NCBI GenBank assembly: GCA_964475595.1
Contig: CAYYXG010000002.1
Span: 1 to 64,000 of the forward strand
Length of the DNA stretch: 64,000 nt
Direction: 5' to 3'
Source: RGEC01 sp964475595
Lineage (GTDB): Bacteria; Bacteroidota; Bacteroidia; NS11-12g; UBA955
The notes under the pieces are model-generated. The model worked only from the letters and a program-made list of their open reading frames with translations, was not told where the DNA came from and made no database searches. Of this stretch, positions 50,779 through 57,781 are shown piece by piece (position 1 is the stretch's first letter; each line of letters opens with the position of its first letter). Both the position numbers and the translations under genes were made by a program.

Positions 50779-50809
50779 TTTGAAATTTAGTAATTATAGA
50801 TTATTTTTG
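50779..50809 (+). promoter_or_regulatory. Promoter upstream of the small protein and LytS-like kinase
   Basis: TTTG (50779-50782), 19-base spacer, TATTTTTG (50802-50809): a full match to the Bacteroidota consensus. The -7 box ends eight bases before the ATG at 50818, leaving almost no leader. It would drive the small protein, the kinase and the LytTR regulator. Confidence 0.65.
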
Positions 50810-50817
50810 ATTAAAAT

Positions 50818-51048
50818 ATGTCAGGTGCAATCAGGTTGTCTGCCAAGTTTAAAGTGATTTTGGTGCTGCTTTTCCTCAATTTTTTGGGTTTTTGGGCAGC
50901 TCAAACCTATTTCTCAAGGCAAGAAAGTTCCAATATCCAAAAAGAGACACTGGAGCAAAAGTCCACGCTGGACACTGATGTAGAGGAAGAATCTCTTATG
51001 AATAAGGACTGGGGTACAATAATCTTATCGCTGTTTCTAAGCCGGTAA
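50818..51048 (+). CDS. Small membrane-anchored protein
   Basis: A 76-residue protein of unknown family. It has one hydrophobic helix (about 12-29), then a polar region rich in Glu/Ser/Lys and a short hydrophobic tail (WGTIILSLFLSR). It has a consensus promoter directly upstream and is followed 15 bases later by the LytS-like kinase. A role as an accessory to the kinase is possible but unsupported by any motif. Confidence 0.5.
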   Translation: MSGAIRLSAKFKVILVLLFLNFLGFWAAQTYFSRQESSNIQKETLEQKSTLDTDVEEESLMNKDWGTIILSLFLSR

Positions 51049-51063
51049 GTATTTGCTGAAAGC

Positions 51064-52104
51064 ATGCTGGAAAATATCCTAAAAGCTTCTTATAGGTTTA
51101 TCAGCCAATCAAGACTTTATCATCTGTTCTTTTGGTTCTTATATGCCTTTATCGTAGCGATATCGCTGCAGCCCGGTAAAAATCTCAGAGAATGGCTACT
51201 GTTTTCGTCCCTCATTCTCACCTTTCACGCCGCAGTCAGTTATGTCAATAATTATTATTTTGTCAATAAATACCTCTATGGCAGACAATATGTTACCTAT
51301 GTGGTGGTGCTCCTGTTAACTATTGCCGCCACAGCATTTCCTATTTCGGTTATTATTCATAAGCTGGTCAATAACCGCGATCTGAAAAACATGGTATGGT
51401 CGTGGAATTTCTTTATTCTCATTGCCCTGTCTATCCTATTCAGTGTGGTTCTCAGCATGGTTTTAAAACTGTTGAAAAACTGGTATCAGGGTGAACAGGC
51501 ACGTAGGCGGCTACAACAGATTAATACAGAAACGGAACTCAAATTCCTTAAATCTCAAATCAATCCCCACTTTTTATTTAATTGCCTGAATAATTTGTAT
51601 GCCCTTACACTGAAGAAAAGTGACATGGCACCGGAGGTGGTTTTGCGACTCAGCAACATTCTTAGGTATGTATTGTATGAGGCAGGTGATGGACGGGTGC
51701 CCTTAACAAAAGAAGTGCACTACTTAAGAGACTACATTGATTTGGAGAAAATTAGACTGGGGAATAGGGCGGTGATAGATTTTGAAACCCAAGGGGATCT
51801 GCGCGATGCTCAGATAGAGCCCATGTTATTTCTCACCTTTCTGGAAAACAGCATCAAGCACGGAGCTTTTAATACGCTGGCTGATGCGTGGATCAAAATC
51901 AGGTTATTGGCCACAGATACCGAAATTATTTTTGAAATTTCCAATTCCAAACCTCAGCCGGTGGCAGAGAACGAAAAGGGTCAGGGAGGAATTGGACTGG
52001 CCAATCTTAAAAAAAGACTGGATATTATCTATCCTGAGAAATATAGTTTGGATGTAAGGGATGAAGATTCCGAATATCATGTTAAACTTGCATTAAATAC
52101 CTAA
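51064..52104 (+). CDS. LytS/YehU-family sensor histidine kinase
   Basis: A 346-residue membrane kinase with four N-terminal helices (about 18-36, 44-64, 78-98 and 117-137). The His_kinase domain has the phosphorylated His in QINPHFLFNCLNNLYAL. A HATPase domain follows with EPMLFLTFLENSIKHGAF and GGIGLANLKKRLDIIY. Such kinases pair with LytTR regulators and respond to membrane or wall signals. The regulator follows six bases downstream. Confidence 0.93.
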   Translation: MLENILKASYRFISQSRLYHLFFWFLYAFIVAISLQPGKNLREWLLFSSLILTFHAAVSYVNNYYFVNKYLYGRQYVTYVVVLLLTIAATAFPISVIIHKLVNNRDLKNMVWSWNFFILIALSILFSVVLSMVLKLLKNWYQGEQARRRLQQINTETELKFLKSQINPHFLFNCLNNLYALTLKKSDMAPEVVLRLSNILRYVLYEAGDGRVPLTKEVHYLRDYIDLEKIRLGNRAVIDFETQGDLRDAQIEPMLFLTFLENSIKHGAFNTLADAWIKIRLLATDTEIIFEISNSKPQPVAENEKGQGGIGLANLKKRLDIIYPEKYSLDVRDEDSEYHVKLALNT

Positions 52105-52110
52105 AACAAC

Positions 52111-52845
52111 ATGTCTGAAATTTTGCGCTGTATTTGTGTAGACGACGAACCCCTGGCACTGGAAGTGATGCAAACCTTGCTCGGCCAGCACCCCGGTCTG
52201 CACGTGGAGAGAACCTTCAACCATGCCATAGAAGCCATGGATTACCTTAAGAACAATAAGGTGAATGTGGTATTCAGCGATATAAATATGCCCGGCGTCA
52301 GTGGGATAGAATTTGCGCGCAGTATTATGGATAATGGCTGTGTGGTAGTGTTCACGACGGCCCATCAGGAATATGCCGCTGAGGCCTTTGAAATTGAAGC
52401 CCTGGATTTCCTGCTGAAACCCATTTCCCCTGACCGATTTGCGAAAACCATCAAGCGCATTGAGGAATACTTTGAACTACGCTCATCCGTACAAAAGGAA
52501 AATACCGAACTATCGGAGGGTTCTGTTTTCGTTAAAAGCGATGGCAAACTGTTGAAAGTGGCATTTACCGATATTTGGCTGGTTGAAGCCTTTGCTGACT
52601 ATGTGAAAATATGGACATCAGACGAAAAGCGGATTGTTACGCTTCAAACCATGAAAAATATGGAACAAGGCCTGCCTGCTGATCGGTTCATTCGCGTACA
52701 TCGCAGTTTTATTGTTTCCATTAACAAGATTATATCCGTTCATAGTAGCAGCATCAAAGTGGGGAACAAGGAAATTCCGGTAGGTAAAAATTACCGCGAT
52801 GGCTTAATGGAGATTGTACAAAGATTAAATACCCTTAGGCGCTAA
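52111..52845 (+). CDS. LytTR-family response regulator
   Basis: A 244-residue regulator. The receiver has CVDDEPLALEVM, the phospho-acceptor Asp in VVFSDINMPGVSG, and LDFLLKPIS. The C-terminal LytTR DNA-binding domain shows IWLVEAFADYVKIWTSDEK and RFIRVHRSFIVSINKI. It forms a pair with the LytS-like kinase. The stop codon is three bases from the convergent HMG-CoA lyase stop. Confidence 0.94.
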   Translation: MSEILRCICVDDEPLALEVMQTLLGQHPGLHVERTFNHAIEAMDYLKNNKVNVVFSDINMPGVSGIEFARSIMDNGCVVVFTTAHQEYAAEAFEIEALDFLLKPISPDRFAKTIKRIEEYFELRSSVQKENTELSEGSVFVKSDGKLLKVAFTDIWLVEAFADYVKIWTSDEKRIVTLQTMKNMEQGLPADRFIRVHRSFIVSINKIISVHSSSIKVGNKEIPVGKNYRDGLMEIVQRLNTLRR

Positions 52846-52848
52846 GTG

Positions 52849-53709
52849 TTAATGCCCGCTATAGGCTCCTGAGGCCCGTTTAAGGGCATTTGAAAAGGCG
52901 TCAGCATCTATTTTTGTAGGGGTTTGTTGGTTTATCCAGTTTAGTAATCCTTCGGTGGGGATGTTGCCTGTGAGTTTATCATTGGCAAATGGGCAACCTC
53001 CAAAACCCAACACAGCGCTGTCAAAACGCCTGCAACCCGCATCCCATGCTGCCTCAACTTTGGTTTGCCATGCATTGGGTCTTGCATGAAAATGGGCCCC
53101 AAATACCACAGATGGGTGTTTTTGTGTCAATGTGCTAAAAAGGTAACGTATGTCTTCCGGCTTTGCATGACCAACGGTATCTGCCAGACTAATGATTTTG
53201 ACACCCTCCCGAACAATGCGGTCTGCCCACTCTACCACATTCTCGCGGTTGTATTCCTCACCATAGGGATTCCCGAAGGCCATGCTAATGTAGGCCACCA
53301 GTTCTTTACCCGCCATGTTGGCAATCTCGTGCACTTTCCGCATTCTGATAAATGCATCGGTGGTGCTGCTGTTGGTATTGCGTCGCTGAAAAGTTTCATT
53401 CACACTGAATGGATAACCCAGGTAATCAACCATGGGATATGCAATCGCTCTGGCAGCGCCTCTTTCGTTAGCCACAATCACCAGCAGGCGAGTGTTGCCC
53501 TTGTTGGGTCCGATTTGGGTAAGTACGGTCGCAGTATCTGCCATTTGAGGCACCGCAGAGGGATTGACAAAACTGCCACAATCCAGGGTGTGAAAACCGC
53601 ATGCCAGTAGTTTCTTCATATAATCTACCTTAACTTCGGTAGGAATGAAGGTTTGAATGCCTTGCATGGCATCCCGTGGACATTCCACTATTTGCAGGCC
53701 GGTTGTCAC
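52849..53709 (-). CDS. Hydroxymethylglutaryl-CoA lyase
   Basis: A 286-residue TIM-barrel enzyme splitting HMG-CoA to acetyl-CoA and acetoacetate in leucine/ketone-body breakdown. Key features: ECPRDAMQG (catalytic Arg-Asp, in the place of the ExxRDG motif), VAYISMAFGNPYG, SLADTVGHAKPE, GAHFHARPNAW (metal His), and VLGFGGCPFAN with the reactive Cys loop. It overlaps the peptidase gene stop by four bases, so the two are co-transcribed. Confidence 0.9.
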   Translation of the reverse strand: MTTGLQIVECPRDAMQGIQTFIPTEVKVDYMKKLLACGFHTLDCGSFVNPSAVPQMADTATVLTQIGPNKGNTRLLVIVANERGAARAIAYPMVDYLGYPFSVNETFQRRNTNSSTTDAFIRMRKVHEIANMAGKELVAYISMAFGNPYGEEYNRENVVEWADRIVREGVKIISLADTVGHAKPEDIRYLFSTLTQKHPSVVFGAHFHARPNAWQTKVEAAWDAGCRRFDSAVLGFGGCPFANDKLTGNIPTEGLLNWINQQTPTKIDADAFSNALKRASGAYSGH

Positions 53710-55838
53710 AGATTTTCCAGGATGTATTGGGTGATTTTTTTATACAAATGGGCACGATCCGGTCCAACTACATTGTGTTTGTGGCCCGGGTACAGGTAGA
53801 AATCAACGTTGGCATTCATTTTTTTAACCGCCTCCTGCAAATACATGTAGCTGTGCTGTGGAACAACCACATCATCATCCATGCCATGTATCATGAGCAA
53901 TTTGCCTTTCAGTTGATCTACATACCCTAATAAATTGGCTTTTTTGTAGCCCTCCGGATTTTCACCGGGTTTGTCCATGTACCTTTCCGTATACATGATT
54001 TCATAATATTTCCAGTCAATAACCGGACCACCTGCTATGCCTAGTTTAAAAGTGCCGGGTGCTCTGGTCATGAGTGATGTTGTCATAAAGCCGCCAAAAC
54101 TCCAGCCATGTATGGCCATGTGGTTGGTATCTATAAATCCCTGCTTTACAAGCTCCTTCAAAGCAAATAGCTGATCGCTCATCTCCACCGTACCCAGATT
54201 TCTGTGGGTTACACTTTCGAAGTCAAACCCCCTGTTGGCACTTCCGCGGTTATCTACCGTGTACACAATGACACCTTTCTGTGCCAGATATGCCATCCAC
54301 AGCTGGCCTCCTCCAAGCCATCGCTCTGTAACCATTTGAATGTGGGGCCCGCCATACACATATACCAGCAATGGGTATTTCTTTTTGGGATTAAAATCAG
54401 GCGGCAGGAACATGCGGCCATACAGCGCGGTATTGTTTTTGAGTATCACCGGCTCTACCCGTATTTCTCCAATCCGAAGTTCCGATAGGGGATTGGGCCC
54501 TTCAAATACCTGATTGATAAGGGTTCCATCCAGTTTGTGAACGCTGTATCTTTTGGGTACCTGCATGGAAGAAAAAACATCCATGTAGGTTCCAGCCCAG
54601 GTGTTAAGCATCACTTCATGGATGCCAACACCTTTGGTGATTTTCATCGGTTTGGGGTTTCTATCACGGAATTTTAAAAAATACACATGCCTCTGCAATG
54701 GGCTCTCCTGGGTACTTTCATAATAAAAGCCCGAATGGTCTTTGGCAAACCCAAGGAAATTGGTAACATCCCAGTTTCCTTTGGTGAGTGCAATGGGTGT
54801 GCGGTTATCATCCATCAAGTACAAATGATTGTGCCCGTTTATTTCACTCATCCACAGCCATTTATTTCCCGACTCAGGAATGAAAATGGGAGGGTGTTCT
54901 GGTTCTACATATTTTTCATTTTTTTCTTCGTACACAACTTTATCCAGATTTCCGTCGCTGGTCCTGTATTTGCGCAGCTGCATATGGTTTTGTTCCCGAT
55001 TAACCCATGCCACGTAAATAAATTGACCATCGGGGCTCCATGCAATATTGGTCAGATACTGATCATAGGGGCCTTCGGTTTTAAGATAGATGGTTTCTTC
55101 TGTCAGGCAGTTGTATACGCCAATTTTTACAGTGTGACTGCTGTCTCCTGCCATAGGGTAGCGTATGTAAGAATTGGTAGCGGGACCGTTTGCGATGTTG
55201 GTTAATGGGTATTGGGTTACCCTTGTTTCATCCATGCGGTAATAGGCCAGTTTCTGTCCATCGTTGTTCCAGAATAATCCTTTGTTAATGCCAAATTCAT
55301 TTCGGTGTACTGCTTGTCCGTAAACGATGCCGTTTCCTCCATCTTCGGTAATTCTCCGTGGGCCACTTGCCGTTACAATGGTAAGATTATTTTTTTCAAT
55401 TATGGCAGTATTTAATGTGCTTTCGGAAATCTCTATGGCCTCGAATTGTTCGTTAAATTTTCGCTTTGCAATGAGGGTTTTATCTGTGGTATTATACACA
55501 AATAATTTGCCCTTATTGACAAACCAACACTCATTTTCAGTTTTCCAGTTCAGCACCGGAAAAAATTTCAATTCACCACCTTCAGCCGAAACCAGTGATG
55601 ATAAGGCTCCCAAAGTAAATAAAGTATCACTCTGCAGGTTATTAGGATCGGTAGACAGTAGCGCATTCCCTTTAATCTGAGTAAACCTGTTGGTATTAGG
55701 TATCCATTGTACACCACGCAATCCCATCGGGGAATATTTGGGATTAAAACAATCTTCAATCGTTAAAGATTGTTGCTGGGATTGAAGCCGGGTGTAAAAT
55801 AACACGAGGGTAAAGAGGAGCAAGAGTAGTTTTCGCAT
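53706..55838 (-). CDS. S9 family prolyl oligopeptidase (DPP IV type)
   Basis: A 710-residue exported serine peptidase releasing dipeptides after Pro/Ala. A signal peptide (MRKLLLLLFTLVLFYTRLQS) leads to an N-terminal DPPIV beta-propeller (about 90-450). The C-terminal hydrolase has Ser in GWSFGGFMT, Asp in HGMDDDVVVP and His in PGHKHNV. I chose ATG 55838 because it starts the signal peptide; an 11-residue longer frame does not. It is the first gene of the operon with HMG-CoA lyase and is divergent from dapD. Confidence 0.93.
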   Translation of the reverse strand: MRKLLLLLFTLVLFYTRLQSQQQSLTIEDCFNPKYSPMGLRGVQWIPNTNRFTQIKGNALLSTDPNNLQSDTLFTLGALSSLVSAEGGELKFFPVLNWKTENECWFVNKGKLFVYNTTDKTLIAKRKFNEQFEAIEISESTLNTAIIEKNNLTIVTASGPRRITEDGGNGIVYGQAVHRNEFGINKGLFWNNDGQKLAYYRMDETRVTQYPLTNIANGPATNSYIRYPMAGDSSHTVKIGVYNCLTEETIYLKTEGPYDQYLTNIAWSPDGQFIYVAWVNREQNHMQLRKYRTSDGNLDKVVYEEKNEKYVEPEHPPIFIPESGNKWLWMSEINGHNHLYLMDDNRTPIALTKGNWDVTNFLGFAKDHSGFYYESTQESPLQRHVYFLKFRDRNPKPMKITKGVGIHEVMLNTWAGTYMDVFSSMQVPKRYSVHKLDGTLINQVFEGPNPLSELRIGEIRVEPVILKNNTALYGRMFLPPDFNPKKKYPLLVYVYGGPHIQMVTERWLGGGQLWMAYLAQKGVIVYTVDNRGSANRGFDFESVTHRNLGTVEMSDQLFALKELVKQGFIDTNHMAIHGWSFGGFMTTSLMTRAPGTFKLGIAGGPVIDWKYYEIMYTERYMDKPGENPEGYKKANLLGYVDQLKGKLLMIHGMDDDVVVPQHSYMYLQEAVKKMNANVDFYLYPGHKHNVVGPDRAHLYKKITQYILENL

Positions 55839-55893
55839 GGTTAACTTTGTACTTCGCAAATATGGTTGCAAATTTGCGGCCGAATTTATTTAC

Positions 55894-56709
55894 ATGCAAA
55901 ATACACAGAAATTAATTGAAGAGGCCTGGGAAAACCGCAGTTTATTGCAAGATGAGCAGTATGTGAAAGCCATTGAATCGGTCATAGAAGATTTGGATAA
56001 AGGGAGGTTAAGGGTTGCAGAGCCCAAAGCAGAGGGACACTGGCAAATAAACGATTGGATAAAGAAAGCCGTAATTTTATATTTCCCAACCCGCACCATG
56101 GAAACCCTACAGGCAGGCCCCATGGAATTTCATGACAAAATGAAATTAAAAACAGACTATGCTGCTCTTGGTATTCGGGTAGTACCGCATGCCGTAGCCC
56201 GATACGGGGCTTTTCTAGCTCCAGGGGTAATCATGATGCCTTCTTATGTCAATATTGGTGCGTATGTAGATTCCGGAACCATGGTAGATACATGGGCAAC
56301 AGTTGGCAGTTGTGCCCAGATAGGTAAAAATGTGCACTTAAGCGGTGGCGTTGGCATTGGAGGCGTATTGGAACCCGTGCAGGCTGCTCCTGTTATTATA
56401 GAAGATGATTGTTTTATTGGTTCTCGTTGCATTGTAGTGGAAGGCGTCAGAGTTGGAACGCAGGCCGTTCTTGGCGCGGGCTTAACGTTAACCATGAGCA
56501 CCAAGATTATGGATGCCGAAACGGGTAAAGAATTGCCTAGGGGCTACATACCACCGCGCAGTGTGGTGATTCCGGGTTCTATGAAAAAAACCTTTGCCGG
56601 AGGTGATTTTTATGTACCTTGTGCATTGATTATCGGGGAGCGCAAACAAAGCACCGATACAAAGACATCGTTGAATGATGCGCTGCGTGATTTTAATGTA
56701 GCCGTTTGA
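55894..56709 (+). CDS. dapD: Tetrahydrodipicolinate N-succinyltransferase
   Basis: A 271-residue hexapeptide-repeat transferase in lysine and diaminopimelate synthesis. The N-terminal MQNTQKLIEEAWENRSLL aligns with family starts; the upstream ATG at 55837 adds an unrelated tail. The left-handed beta-helix shows MMPSYVNIGAYVDSGTMVD, WATVGSCAQIGKNVHLSGG, GVGIGGVLEPVQA and PVIIEDDCFIGSRC. A -7 box TAACTTTG (55842-55849) is 44 bases upstream. The stop overlaps the next start (TGATG). Confidence 0.96.
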   Translation: MQNTQKLIEEAWENRSLLQDEQYVKAIESVIEDLDKGRLRVAEPKAEGHWQINDWIKKAVILYFPTRTMETLQAGPMEFHDKMKLKTDYAALGIRVVPHAVARYGAFLAPGVIMMPSYVNIGAYVDSGTMVDTWATVGSCAQIGKNVHLSGGVGIGGVLEPVQAAPVIIEDDCFIGSRCIVVEGVRVGTQAVLGAGLTLTMSTKIMDAETGKELPRGYIPPRSVVIPGSMKKTFAGGDFYVPCALIIGERKQSTDTKTSLNDALRDFNVAV

Positions 56710-57779
56710 TGAAAATCGGGTTTGATGCAAAGAGGTACTTTTACAATGCCACGGGGCTGGGTAACTACAGTCGGAGTGTGGTGGATGCTTTGCTGAAATA
56801 TGCACCCGAACATCAGTATGTATTATTTGCACCCGGCAGGGAAGGTGAAATCCTGCCTTCAGGTCTTCATATTGCGGAATCCCGAAACAAGGGTTCCCTA
56901 TGGCGTATGCTGGGGATTAAAAATGATTTAATTAGAAATGGAATTCAGGTTTACCATGGCCTTAGCAACGAAATACCTGTGGGACTTGCCGGAACGGGTA
57001 TTGGCACGGTTGTAACCATCCATGATTTGATTTTTAAAAGGTTTCCATACTACTACAAGGCAGCAGATCGCTTGATTTACAATGTAAAAACCAGTTATGC
57101 CACCCGTTATGCAGACATAATTATTGCAGCGAGTCAAACTTCAGCCGATGATATCTCACGATTTTGTAAGGTGAACGATGCACGAATGCAAGTAATTTAT
57201 CAGCCGGTGGATTCCGTTTGGTATGAAAATCCTGCACCGTCGCCGGTTTCAGTGCCCTACATGCTCTATGTGAGTAGTTTTTCCCATCGCAAAAATCATG
57301 GGAGCTTGATTGATGCATTTGCAAAAATTCAAAAACAAACCGATATGCACCTGGTACTTGCCGGTGCTGCAGGTGAAACGCTGGAAAAATGCCGTTCATT
57401 CGTTGAGCAGGAAAAATTGGATGATAGGGTGCATTTTTACACAGATTGCGACTTTAATACCCTGCATTCTTTGACCAAAGGTGCTTCCCTGGTGATTAAC
57501 TGCAGTTTTTTTGAGGGGTTTGGAATACCGTTGGCAGAGGCCGCTGTGTGCGGACGACCTATGGCCGTTTCATCCATTGCTGTTTTTAAAGAAATTGCAG
57601 GCAGTGCTGCACGATATTTTAATCCCAATGATACCAATGAAATGGCTGCAGTAATGCTGGAAGGGCTTTCAACCGAATACCAAATAGTGATGGAGGAGGG
57701 ACGCAAATTATTGTTAGAGAAAATTCACCCGGAAAAGATAGCAGGTCAGCTTAGTACACTGTATCAGTCTCTGTCCTGA
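56709..57779 (+). CDS. GT4-type glycosyltransferase
   Basis: A 356-residue cytoplasmic glycosyltransferase of the GT-B fold. MKIGFDAKRYFYNATGLGNYSR is the N-terminal glycine-loop region; FEGFGIPLAEAAVCGRPMAV is the family's EGFGxPxxEA donor-binding motif. It likely builds surface polysaccharide or glycolipid. The start codon overlaps the dapD stop (TGATG), so the two are translationally coupled, although no pathway link is clear. It is convergent with the TonB-type barrel, two bases apart. Confidence 0.9.
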   Translation: MKIGFDAKRYFYNATGLGNYSRSVVDALLKYAPEHQYVLFAPGREGEILPSGLHIAESRNKGSLWRMLGIKNDLIRNGIQVYHGLSNEIPVGLAGTGIGTVVTIHDLIFKRFPYYYKAADRLIYNVKTSYATRYADIIIAASQTSADDISRFCKVNDARMQVIYQPVDSVWYENPAPSPVSVPYMLYVSSFSHRKNHGSLIDAFAKIQKQTDMHLVLAGAAGETLEKCRSFVEQEKLDDRVHFYTDCDFNTLHSLTKGASLVINCSFFEGFGIPLAEAAVCGRPMAVSSIAVFKEIAGSAARYFNPNDTNEMAAVMLEGLSTEYQIVMEEGRKLLLEKIHPEKIAGQLSTLYQSLS

Positions 57780-57781
57780 TT

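Noticed and set aside
54687..55205. Plus-strand frame of 172 residues opposite the DPP-IV-type peptidase
   Set aside because: The opposite strand encodes a complete peptidase with signal peptide and catalytic triad; this frame is its shadow.
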